From positions 435,532-452,122 of the forward strand of contig DINI01000019.1 in the NCBI GenBank assembly GCA_002426755.1: 16,591 nt of DNA, read 5' to 3'. The stretch is from Flavobacteriaceae bacterium UBA5544 (GTDB lineage: Bacteria > Bacteroidota > Bacteroidia > Flavobacteriales > Flavobacteriaceae). The stretch's first letter is position 1; every line of letters starts with the position of its first letter. Below the pieces are notes generated by a model. The model saw nothing but the letters and a program-made list of their open reading frames with translations, made no database searches and was not told the origin of the DNA. Below are positions 6,831 to 14,261 of the stretch, piece after piece. Position numbers and translations under genes: made by a program.

Positions 6831-8309
6831 ATGATAAAACATTTTCTAAACCTCGAATGGAAACAGTTTTTTAGGTCCGCAACAATGGGCAAAAGTATCG
6901 CCCTAAAAATTCTGATGGGCTTTTTGGCACTCTATTTCATGGCTACCTTTTTGATTTTGGGCGTTGCGCTCTATCCAGGGCTAAAAAAAGTGTATCCAGA
7001 GCAAGACCCTTTTGTTATTGTCAATGGCTTTATATTTTTCTGGATTTTGGGCGATTTGATGATTCGATTTTTCTTCCAAAAATTGCCCGTAATGAGTGTC
7101 AAACCGCTATTGACACTGCCTATCAAAAGAAGCAGTGTAGTCAATTTTGTGCTGGGTAAGTCCATGCTTTCTTTTTTTAATTTTCTTCCTCTTTTTGCTG
7201 TAATACCTTTTGGAGTCACCTTGCTGGTAAAAAATTATGACCCAACTTCGGTGGTAACTTGGATGTTTTTAATTCTGATTATTGCACTCATCAATAATTT
7301 TTTCAATTTTATTATTGAAAGCCTTTCGGCAGAAACAGAACTGTCATTTTTGCCAATCATCGCTTTGATTGCAGTATTATACGGGTTGAATCACTTCAAC
7401 ATCATTAACATTTCCTCAATTCTTTCTGCTGGAATCATAGCCATCACTAAAAATCCATTGTTACTGATTATTCCGATTGGATTGTTGGCACTATTGTATG
7501 TTTTCAATTTCAAGATTTTAAGAAAAAAACTCTTTCTAGATAGCTCCCTAAAAGCCAAAGTTCAGGAAGTGAATGCTTCAAATCTTGAATGGACCAACAA
7601 ATTTGGAGACATTGCGCCTTTCATGCAGCTCGATTTAAAATTGCTTTGGCGTAACAAACGTCCAAAATCTTCTGTTTGGATGCTCGGTCTTGGATTGATG
7701 TATGGATTGTTCTTTTATCCACAGCCCATGTATCAAGATATGGTTTGGTTGTACGCCTTTATTGGCATCTTCGTTACAGGTATTTTCTTGATAAATTTTG
7801 GACAATTTATTCCAGCTTGGGACAGTGGTTACTACAAACTATTGATGAGCCAAAATATTAAATATGAGCAATATCTCAAATCAAAATACACCTTGATGAC
7901 CTTGAGTGTGATTATCTTATTTGTGTTGAGCATTCCTTATGTCTATTTCGGATGGAAGATTCTTTTGGCACATTTTGCGGCCGCTGTTTATAATGTAGGG
8001 GTCAATACCTATGTCATTTTGCTTGGTGGCTCTTTTAACAGAAAAAAAATTGATTTAAACCAAAGAGCAGCCTTTAATTTTCAGGGTACTGGCGCAGTAC
8101 AATGGTTGATTGGATTACCCTTAATGTTGTTGCCAATGGCTATTTTTTCGGCAGCGTATTACATCTTCAATTTTGAAGTTGGGATTGCGGTATTGATAGT
8201 TTTGGGATTACTGGGAATTGTATTCCATCAAAAATTAATGACCTTCATTACTGGGAAATATTTAGATTCAAAATATAAAATGATTAAAGCTTTTAGCGAA
8301 GACGAATAA
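6831..8309 (+). CDS. DUF5687 family ABC-type permease
   Basis: A 492-residue membrane protein with about twelve predicted helices. It looks like the membrane component of an ABC-2-type exporter of the DUF5687 family. The protein appears to hold two related halves: FLNLEWKQFFRSATMGKS near residues 5-22 and FMQLDLKLLWRNKRPKSS near 263-281 both have a short amphipathic helix with Leu-acidic/hydrophobic-Lys, then Trp/Phe-Arg, then a basic stretch just before the first membrane helices. A cytoplasmic linker separates the halves at about 228-262. The ATPase gene follows after 11 bases, so the two almost surely form one transporter. Substrate unknown. The ATG at 6831 is the first in frame and gives a typical N-terminus. 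Confidence 0.85.
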   Translation: MIKHFLNLEWKQFFRSATMGKSIALKILMGFLALYFMATFLILGVALYPGLKKVYPEQDPFVIVNGFIFFWILGDLMIRFFFQKLPVMSVKPLLTLPIKRSSVVNFVLGKSMLSFFNFLPLFAVIPFGVTLLVKNYDPTSVVTWMFLILIIALINNFFNFIIESLSAETELSFLPIIALIAVLYGLNHFNIINISSILSAGIIAITKNPLLLIIPIGLLALLYVFNFKILRKKLFLDSSLKAKVQEVNASNLEWTNKFGDIAPFMQLDLKLLWRNKRPKSSVWMLGLGLMYGLFFYPQPMYQDMVWLYAFIGIFVTGIFLINFGQFIPAWDSGYYKLLMSQNIKYEQYLKSKYTLMTLSVIILFVLSIPYVYFGWKILLAHFAAAVYNVGVNTYVILLGGSFNRKKIDLNQRAAFNFQGTGAVQWLIGLPLMLLPMAIFSAAYYIFNFEVGIAVLIVLGLLGIVFHQKLMTFITGKYLDSKYKMIKAFSEDE

Positions 8310-8320
8310 AACGAAACATT

Positions 8321-9016
8321 ATGATAATTACTTCAAACCTTTCCAAAAAATATAACGACACAACCGTTCTTAACATTGAGAGCCTTGACATTCCCAAAGG
8401 GCAAAGTTTTGGTCTTGTGGGCAATAATGGTGCTGGAAAAACTACGTTCTTCAGTTTGCTGTTAGATTTGATACAACCAACCACAGGGCACATCAAAAAC
8501 AATAATATTTTGGTTCACGAAAGCGAAGACTGGAAACCTTTTACATCGTCTTTTATTGATGAAAGTTTCCTTATTGGCTATTTGACAGCCGAAGAATATT
8601 TTTATTTCATTGGTGAATTAAGAGGTCAGAATAAGGCAGATGTTGACAAATTGGTGTCACAATTTGAAGATTTCTTCCACGGTGAAATCCTTAAACAGAA
8701 AAAATATCTTCGAGATTTGAGTAAAGGAAACCAGAAAAAAGCAGGTATTGTCGCTGCCTTGATTGGTAATCCAGAAGTCATTATTTTGGATGAACCTTTT
8801 GCGAATCTTGACCCTACAACACAAATCCGATTAAAAGGAATCATTAAGGATTTGGCAGAAACCAAAGGCGTTACAGTCCTTATTTCGAGTCACGATTTAA
8901 TGCACGTCACGGATGTTTGCGAGCGAATTGTTGTTCTTGAAAAAGGACAGGTCGTGAAAGATTTGGCCACTAGCGAAGCCACATTAAGAGAATTGGAAAC
9001 CCATTTTGCTGGATAA
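8321..9016 (+). CDS. ABC transporter ATP-binding protein
   Basis: A 231-residue nucleotide-binding domain that powers the preceding DUF5687 permease at the cytoplasmic face. Walker A is GNNGAGKT at 34-41, the ABC signature is LSKGN at 133-137 (variant of LSGGQ), Walker B is VIILDEP at 153-159 with the likely catalytic Glu at 158, the D-loop is ANLDP at 161-165, and the switch His is at 191 (SSHD). The Q-loop region around 78-85 (SFIDESFL) has no Gln, as in many ABC-2-type export ATPases. It is a half-size domain, so it is expected to act as a dimer. Substrate unknown. Confidence 0.93.
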   Translation: MIITSNLSKKYNDTTVLNIESLDIPKGQSFGLVGNNGAGKTTFFSLLLDLIQPTTGHIKNNNILVHESEDWKPFTSSFIDESFLIGYLTAEEYFYFIGELRGQNKADVDKLVSQFEDFFHGEILKQKKYLRDLSKGNQKKAGIVAALIGNPEVIILDEPFANLDPTTQIRLKGIIKDLAETKGVTVLISSHDLMHVTDVCERIVVLEKGQVVKDLATSEATLRELETHFAG

Positions 9017-9077
9017 TTTTTACGGCACACGACCTCAAAGGCTTTAAAAAACTTTGATGTTTTAGTTAACACCCAAC

Positions 9078-9095
9078 TTTGTGTCCTTGTGCCAT
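9078..9095 (+). repeat. Short dispersed repeat, copy B
   Basis: TTTGTGTCCTTGTGCCAT matches copy A at 725-742 at 14 of 18 ungapped positions, in the same orientation, about 8.3 kb away. Like copy A it is intergenic and upstream of a plus-strand gene. Confidence 0.45.
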
Positions 9096-9175
9096 TAAGG
9101 GTCAAATCCACATATCGAAAAGTCCCCAATATTTCCTCAATAATTCAAAAAGATGCTTATTTTTACAGCATTGCA

Positions 9176-9184
9176 TACTATTTG
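9176..9184 (+). promoter_or_regulatory. Weak candidate -7 element for sprE/porW
   Basis: TACTATTTG resembles TAnnTTTG but has three bases, not two, between TA and TTTG, and no TTTG lies at the -33 distance. It would give a leader of about 30 bases to the TTG start at 9223. Low confidence. Confidence 0.25.
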
Positions 9185-9222
9185 CAACAGTTTTTAGTTA
9201 TCTATTAACCAAAACAACCACG

Positions 9223-11778
9223 TTGAATACATCTTTAAAAGCCATATTTCTTTTGTTTGGAACAACACTTATTGTCACAAGTTGTTCCCGTAAAAATGAC
9301 ACGTTCATCAATAGGAATTTCCATGCTTTGGGTACCAAATACAATATTCTTTATAATGGTGAAATCGCATTGGAAAATGGTCGAGATGCCATAGACAACG
9401 CTTTTACTGACAACTATTGGGAATTACTCCCGGTGGAACGAATGCAAGTGGAAGAAGATGTGATGCTTCCCGGCCAATCTAAAAATGCCGATTTTGAACG
9501 CGCTGAAGAAAAGGCAATCAAGGCCGTTCAAAAACACGGAATGAACATCAACGGGAAGGAACACAATCCACAAATCGACGAGGCCTATTTGTTGTTGGGC
9601 CAAGCACGCTATTTTGACCAACGTTTTGTTCCCGCATTGGAGGCTTTCAATTATATTCTGTACAAATATCCAGCAAGTGATAAGATTAACACCTCAAGAG
9701 TCTGGCGCGAAAAAACCAACATCCGATTGGAAAATGACGAATTGGCTATCAAAAACTTGAAGCGATTGATTAAGCAGGAAGTTTTGGACGACCAAGATTT
9801 GGCAGATGCCACGGCAAGTATGGCACAAGCATATATCAATATCAAAGCAAAGGATAGTGCCTTGACCCAATTGGCTATTGCCGCTGAAGTGACCAAAAAG
9901 AATAATGAAAAAGCCCGCTATAATTACATTAGAGGCCAATTGTATAATGAGTTTGGGTATAAAGACAGTGCCAATTTAGCTTTTGATAAAGTCATTGACT
10001 TGCATCGAAAAATTCCACGGGCTTATTATATCAACGCACATTTGGCCAAAGCAAGCAATTTTGACTACGAAACAGGGGACCAAGTTGCATTTTTGGAATA
10101 TCTCACGGATTTGGAAGAAGACCGAGAAAACAGACTGTTTTTAGGTAAAATCTATTATCGTATTGCAGAATTTCATAAGCAAAATCAATCTGACTCTTTA
10201 GCGATAGCTTACTACAACAAATCACTTCGCTCACAATCGACCGACAAGCCACTTCGCGCCGTGGATTACACGACGCTTGGAGATATGAGTTTCGATAAAT
10301 CGGAATATAAAATAGCTGGAGCATATTACGATAGTACAATGAACAATTTGGTTTTGAACAGTAAACCTTACAGAACCATAAAACGAAAAAGAGAAAATCT
10401 TGAAGACGTCATTTACTATGAGGATGTCGCGCAAGTGAATGACAGTATTTTAAATCTTGCAAGCCTTTCAAAAGAAGACCAATTGGCGTTGTTCACAGAA
10501 TACGCAAATAATTTGAAAGCAAAAGCCGAAGCCGACAAGGAAAAAGCCGAGGCAGCAAAACGACTAAACACAGGTCTTAATACCGCCAATGATGTTGACA
10601 AAGGCATTCAACGAAATGATGCCGCCAATAATAAGGCTGGTGGAGGAAAACAGGAGTTCTATTTTTACAATACAACAACCGTTGCCTATGGCAAGAGCGA
10701 GTTTTTAAAAATTTGGGGTGACCGTTCATTAAAAGATAACTGGAGGCTATCTGACTCACGAACCAATTCGGGAGGTGGTCAGCTAAACAATTCGTTATTT
10801 ACAGACGCCTCAGAAGATGAATTATATGACCCAGAGTTTTACATTGCAAAGATTCCAACGGACCCAAAAGTATTGGACAGTTTGGCGAAAGAACGAAATT
10901 TTGCATACTATCAATTAGGGTCTATTTATAAGGAAAAATTCAAAGAATATAACTTGGCAAAAGATAAATTGGAGAAGTTGTTGAATAACAATCCCGAAGA
11001 ACGATTGATACTTCCTTCCAGATATAATTTATATAAAATTTATCAGGAGCTTAATCTTAATTCTGAAGCTGAATTGGTAAAAAATGACATTATCAACAAT
11101 TACTCAGAGTCACGTTATGCGGAAATTTTGAGAAACCCCAATTCGGGATTGGCAAAAGACGAAAATAGTCCTGAAAGTTTATATGAAAAACTATTTGAGG
11201 ACTATAACAATCAAAAATTCCAACAAGTCATTGACCAAGCTTCAACGTATGTTACCCAATTTGAAGGCGACCCAATGGTTCCAAAGTTCGAAATATTAAA
11301 AGCATCGGCAAAAGCTAGGCTGTATGGTTTTGAAGCTTATAAGGAAAGTGTCAATTTTATTGCTTTGACTTATCCAAATTCACCAGAAGGTAAACAGGCA
11401 CAAGTCATCATACAAACAGTGATTCCAACTTTAGAAAAGAAGGAATTCGCAAACGACGAAACCTCCAAAAAATTCAACGTCATTTATCAATTTGATAACA
11501 CTTCAAAAGATGACATTGATGAATTTATCAAGAAATTGGACGAAGAAATAAAAGAGATACGCTATTACGACATGTCTACTTCTAAAGACATTTATGACAA
11601 AAACACAACTTTTGTAGTGGTACATGGACTTAAAAGCATACAAGGCGCGCGAGGTTTTGCCGATTTGCTTACAGAGCGTAAATCAAAAATAACCAGACCC
11701 TATATTGCGATTTCATCAGACAACTATGAGATTGTTCAAATGCACAAAAATTTAAATGATTATTTAGCAATTCAATAA
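9223..11778 (+). CDS. sprE: Type IX secretion/gliding motility lipoprotein SprE (PorW)
   Basis: SprE (PorW in Porphyromonas) is a periplasmic TPR lipoprotein needed for type IX secretion and, in gliding species, motility. With the TTG at 9223 as start the protein is 851 residues and begins with a lipoprotein signal: a basic N-terminus, a hydrophobic stretch and the lipobox IVTSC, lipidated Cys at 21. The residues after Cys (SRKND) lack the acidic cluster of the known surface-export signal, so a periplasm-facing location is expected. Helical TPR-like repeats start near 118-155, an Ala/Lys/Glu-rich helix lies at about 428-452, a conserved-looking EFYFYNTTTVAYGK segment starts at 478, and the C-terminus holds a small alpha/beta-like end (about 815-851). 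A frame extension to TTG 9079 is rejected because it would bury the signal peptide. It probably heads an operon with the bactofilin and two small membrane genes. Confidence 0.85.
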   Translation: MNTSLKAIFLLFGTTLIVTSCSRKNDTFINRNFHALGTKYNILYNGEIALENGRDAIDNAFTDNYWELLPVERMQVEEDVMLPGQSKNADFERAEEKAIKAVQKHGMNINGKEHNPQIDEAYLLLGQARYFDQRFVPALEAFNYILYKYPASDKINTSRVWREKTNIRLENDELAIKNLKRLIKQEVLDDQDLADATASMAQAYINIKAKDSALTQLAIAAEVTKKNNEKARYNYIRGQLYNEFGYKDSANLAFDKVIDLHRKIPRAYYINAHLAKASNFDYETGDQVAFLEYLTDLEEDRENRLFLGKIYYRIAEFHKQNQSDSLAIAYYNKSLRSQSTDKPLRAVDYTTLGDMSFDKSEYKIAGAYYDSTMNNLVLNSKPYRTIKRKRENLEDVIYYEDVAQVNDSILNLASLSKEDQLALFTEYANNLKAKAEADKEKAEAAKRLNTGLNTANDVDKGIQRNDAANNKAGGGKQEFYFYNTTTVAYGKSEFLKIWGDRSLKDNWRLSDSRTNSGGGQLNNSLFTDASEDELYDPEFYIAKIPTDPKVLDSLAKERNFAYYQLGSIYKEKFKEYNLAKDKLEKLLNNNPEERLILPSRYNLYKIYQELNLNSEAELVKNDIINNYSESRYAEILRNPNSGLAKDENSPESLYEKLFEDYNNQKFQQVIDQASTYVTQFEGDPMVPKFEILKASAKARLYGFEAYKESVNFIALTYPNSPEGKQAQVIIQTVIPTLEKKEFANDETSKKFNVIYQFDNTSKDDIDEFIKKLDEEIKEIRYYDMSTSKDIYDKNTTFVVVHGLKSIQGARGFADLLTERKSKITRPYIAISSDNYEIVQMHKNLNDYLAIQ

Positions 11779-11791
11779 ACTAACAGAACCA

Positions 11792-12226
11792 ATGTTTTCA
11801 GGAATAAAAAAAGAACATATGGCAACAGACACAGGAACACAGCAAAACACTATCGCTAAAGGCTCTACCATTACGGGAGATATAGTGAGCGATGGTGATT
11901 TCAGAATAGAAGGAACAATTCAAGGAAATGTCAAAACACCCGGAAAGGTGGTGATTGGCAGAACCGGAATTATAAAAGGCACGTTAACAAGTGCCAATGC
12001 TGATATCGAAGGTAAGTTTTCCGGTAAATTGATACTTACGGATACGTTGTCATTAAAATCAACTGCGTATGTTGAAGGAGAGGTAGAAGTCGCTAAATTA
12101 GCAGTTGAACCAGGAGCGACCTTCAATGCCACTTGCGCAATGAAAGGAGCCATAAAAGAATTGGGCAATGGCGGACAAAGACCACAACAGCAACAACAAG
12201 AGCGAAAAGAAGGCCAATCAGCTTAA
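11792..12226 (+). CDS. Bactofilin (polymer-forming cytoskeletal protein)
   Basis: A 144-residue bactofilin. Bactofilins form nucleotide-free filaments from a right-handed beta-helix and help place envelope or cell-shape machinery. The core (about 22-124) shows the repeating short turns typical of the fold: STITGDIVSDGDFRIEGTIQ, GKVVIGRTGIIKGTL, ADIEGKFSGKL, AYVEGEVEVAKLAVEPGATF. The tail is Gln-rich (residues 132-136 are all Gln) and disordered. It starts 13 bases after sprE/porW ends, so co-transcription is likely. The last 19 codons overlap the next gene in the +1 frame. An internal ATG at residue 10 could be an alternative start. Confidence 0.92.
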   Translation: MFSGIKKEHMATDTGTQQNTIAKGSTITGDIVSDGDFRIEGTIQGNVKTPGKVVIGRTGIIKGTLTSANADIEGKFSGKLILTDTLSLKSTAYVEGEVEVAKLAVEPGATFNATCAMKGAIKELGNGGQRPQQQQQERKEGQSA

Positions 12227-12425
12227 TTCATACGCTAGATATTCGAGTATTGCTATTCAAATGTTTGCCATTATTGGAATAGGTACATTTATTGGCGTAA
12301 AACTTGATGAAAAATACCCGAACAAGAATAATTTGTTCACATTAATCTTATCTTTGACCTCTGTAATAGGCTCCATTGTTTTGGTCATTCGCCAAATAAT
12401 AGCCAATTCTAAAGAGGACGAATAA
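12168..12425 (+). CDS. AtpZ/AtpI family membrane protein
   Basis: An 85-residue protein with a polar, Asn/Lys-rich N-terminus and two membrane helices (about 25-44 and 56-76) separated by the short loop VKLDEKYPNKNN. This is the AtpZ/AtpI pattern; relatives sit at the head of ATP synthase operons and are linked to c-ring assembly or Mg2+/Ca2+ transport. The hydrophobic segment includes QMFAIIGIGTFIGVKLDEKY (31-50), typical of the family. The ATG at 12168 lies inside the bactofilin gene (59-base overlap); starting at the next ATG, residue 32, would remove most of the first helix, so the overlapping start is preferred. The next gene begins one base after its stop. Confidence 0.85.
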   Translation: MADKDHNSNNKSEKKANQLNSYARYSSIAIQMFAIIGIGTFIGVKLDEKYPNKNNLFTLILSLTSVIGSIVLVIRQIIANSKEDE

Positions 12426-12426
12426 T

Positions 12427-12828
12427 ATGAATGAACAATTTAAGTCAAGACAACTTTCTTTTTTACTCCAAAACCTTGTTGTTTCTCTTATTTTATTTGG
12501 GGTTCATTCCTATCTGATATCCTATTTAGCCACAGACTTTAATCTGTTTTTTCCTTTATGGCAAATTTATCTGTTCCATTTTATTATAACTACAGCTCTT
12601 TATACGGTCATTAATTTTAAATATTCGAATGGCAAAACGGATGTTTTTAACACTTTTATGGTTATTACATTTCTAAAAATGACCTTTGCCATTCTGTTTC
12701 TGTTGCCTTTATTATTATCCGATTTTGAGAATAAGCAGCCAGACGTTTTCAACTTTTTTATACCCTATTTCCTATACTTGTTTTTTGAGGTCTATTCTGT
12801 GACTCAATTTTTGCAAAAAAAGCCTTAA
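12427..12828 (+). CDS. Four-helix membrane protein, DUF6168 family (AtpI-like position)
   Basis: A 133-residue hydrophobic protein with four predicted membrane helices (about 12-36, 43-65, 76-99 and 106-128). It resembles the DUF6168 family that I recall from flavobacterial ATP synthase loci. It sits between the AtpZ-like gene (one-base spacing, so translation is probably coupled) and atpB, the place often taken by AtpI in other bacteria. A chaperone-like role in F0 assembly is a reasonable inference but no motif proves it. No catalytic residues are evident. Confidence 0.75.
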   Translation: MNEQFKSRQLSFLLQNLVVSLILFGVHSYLISYLATDFNLFFPLWQIYLFHFIITTALYTVINFKYSNGKTDVFNTFMVITFLKMTFAILFLLPLLLSDFENKQPDVFNFFIPYFLYLFFEVYSVTQFLQKKP

Positions 12829-12860
12829 AAATCATTCTTTTAATATTGATAAAAAAAGTG

Positions 12861-12891
12861 TTTGCCAATTAACTTATTGTGCGTACATTTG
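12861..12891 (+). promoter_or_regulatory. Promoter of the atp operon (Bacteroidota type)
   Basis: TTTG at 12861-12864 is followed after exactly 19 bases by TACATTTG at 12884-12891, a full match to the Bacteroidota consensus TTTG-N19-TAnnTTTG. Transcription would start about 5-8 bases later, giving a leader of about 30 bases to the atpB ATG at 12930. It is the best promoter match in the window and fits a high-output operon. Confidence 0.8.
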
Positions 12892-12929
12892 CACGGAATT
12901 TAAAGCAAGGTATTTTTAAGCCATAAGGA

Positions 12930-14015
12930 ATGACAGTAAGCACCGTTAAAAACGTATTGTTTTCAGTTCTTTTTTTGACAATTTCATTTGTTGGGTTTGC
13001 AAAAGAAGAAACGGAAAATCCTGAAAAAGAAAAGTTTGACGCTAAAGAGATGATTATGCATCACGTTAAGGATGCGCATGAATTTCACGTTATTGATATC
13101 AATGACAAGGCGGTTTCAATTCCTTTGCCAATCATTCTTTATACAGACAATGGTCTAGTAACTTTTATGTCCAACGAATTTCACCATGACGATTCTGGTC
13201 ATCATGTTGTTGAAAAAGATGGGATGAAATTCGTAAAACTTCACGAAAAGATTTATCAATTGAATGGAAATGCGCATGCTGTAGAATTTGATGCAGAGCA
13301 CCATCCAACTAATGCCTCAACCCCTTGGGATTTGTCTATTACAAGAAACGTCTTTATGATGTGGGTTTCTGCCATTGTTTTGCTATTGATTTTCGTAACT
13401 GCCGCCAGAACTTATAAAAAATCCGAAGGCAATGTGCCAACTGGCATTGCTGGTTTTGTAGAGCCACTTATTGTGTTTGTGCGTGATGATATTGCACGAC
13501 CAATGATTGGAGAGCATAAGTACAAAAAATACATGCCTTATTTATTGACCATATTTTTCTTTATCTGGATCAATAATATTTTTGGATTGATTCCAATTTT
13601 GAATGGTGCCAACTTAAGTGGAAACATTGCGTTTACAATGGTACTGGCTTTGTTCACTTTTATCATCACAACGGTTAGTGGCAACAAGAATTATTGGAAA
13701 CACATCTTTTGGATGCCAGGCGTTCCTGTTCCTATGAAGTTGTTCTTAATGCCGATTGAGTTAATTGGAATTTTCACAAAGCCAATCTCTCTCATGATTC
13801 GATTGTTCGCTAACATCACAGCGGGACACATCATCATCTTGGCATTGATGTCATTGATATTCATTTTTGAAACCGTATTAATTGCACCAGTTTCTGTAGC
13901 ATTCTCATTGTTTATTACTGTTATAGAAATTGTGGTAACAGCAATTCAAGCATATATTTTTACAATTTTGTCAGCCTTATATTTTGGTATGGCAACTGAA
14001 GAAGAGCATCATTAA
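12930..14015 (+). CDS. atpB: ATP synthase F0 subunit a
   Basis: Subunit a forms the proton half-channels that face the c-ring in the inner membrane. The 361-residue protein is much longer than the roughly 270 residues of the E. coli protein because of an N-terminal extension: a signal-like segment (1-24, cleavage likely after VGFA) and a soluble, His-rich domain (about 25-133, with 12 His between 44 and 125) expected in the periplasm. The membrane part begins near 138. The essential Arg is R291 in SLMIRLFANITAGH (287-300), equivalent to E. coli R210. The C-terminal pair of helices ends in ALYFGMATEEEHH. The long N-terminal form is usual for Bacteroidota. It is the first gene after the atp promoter. 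Confidence 0.95.
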   Translation: MTVSTVKNVLFSVLFLTISFVGFAKEETENPEKEKFDAKEMIMHHVKDAHEFHVIDINDKAVSIPLPIILYTDNGLVTFMSNEFHHDDSGHHVVEKDGMKFVKLHEKIYQLNGNAHAVEFDAEHHPTNASTPWDLSITRNVFMMWVSAIVLLLIFVTAARTYKKSEGNVPTGIAGFVEPLIVFVRDDIARPMIGEHKYKKYMPYLLTIFFFIWINNIFGLIPILNGANLSGNIAFTMVLALFTFIITTVSGNKNYWKHIFWMPGVPVPMKLFLMPIELIGIFTKPISLMIRLFANITAGHIIILALMSLIFIFETVLIAPVSVAFSLFITVIEIVVTAIQAYIFTILSALYFGMATEEEHH

Positions 14016-14035
14016 TTAATTTAAATTTTATAACT

Positions 14036-14245
14036 ATGACTATTACTGGAATCGCAGCTATTGGAGCTGGTTTAGCAGCTATCGGAGCTGGAGTTGGTAT
14101 TGGTAAAATCGGTGGATCTGCTATGGAAGCTATGGCACGTCAACCTGAAATGCACGGAAAAATTCAAACGTCTGCATTGATTTTAGCAGCCTTCGTTGAG
14201 GCGGTAGCGCTATTTGGTGTTGTTGTTGCTCTTTTGCAAGGATAA
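14036..14245 (+). CDS. atpE: ATP synthase F0 subunit c
   Basis: The 69-residue c subunit, which forms the rotating ring in the membrane. Helix 1 is Gly/Ala-rich (GAGLAAIGAGVGIG, 10-23), the polar loop contains ARQPE (34-38), and the ion-binding carboxylate is E55 in FVEAVALF. The residues expected of a Na+ type ring (a Gln in helix 1 and a polar residue right after the Glu) are absent, since A56 follows E55, so proton coupling is inferred. It lies 20 bases after atpB and is followed by an 86-base spacer with a long hairpin. Confidence 0.96.
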   Translation: MTITGIAAIGAGLAAIGAGVGIGKIGGSAMEAMARQPEMHGKIQTSALILAAFVEAVALFGVVVALLQG

Positions 14246-14261
14246 TCCAAGACAAAGTAAA

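Larger units (their letters stand above)
9017..9222. other. Intergenic region before sprE/porW with repeat copy B
   Basis: This 206-base spacer between the ABC ATPase and sprE/porW holds no convincing small gene. The sprE frame stays open through most of it but has no ATG there. It contains a short imperfect dyad (TCAAAG at 9035-9040 with CTTTGA at 9052-9057, 11-base loop), the dispersed repeat copy B at 9078-9095, and a weak promoter-like TACTATTTG near 9176-9184. Confidence 0.45.

Noticed and set aside
9035..9057. Terminator after the ABC ATPase gene (TCAAAG ... CTTTGA)
   Set aside because: Only six pairs with an 11-base loop and no T-run after it; chance is a good explanation in AT-rich DNA.
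8890..9129. Minus-strand ORFs in the ABC gene and spacer
   Set aside because: They overlap the clear ATPase gene or the repeat spacer and have no recognisable features or promoter.
9079..9222. Extension of sprE/porW to TTG 9079
   Set aside because: It would bury the lipoprotein signal peptide and cover the dispersed repeat; no ATG occurs in this stretch, and the codons read as intergenic sequence.
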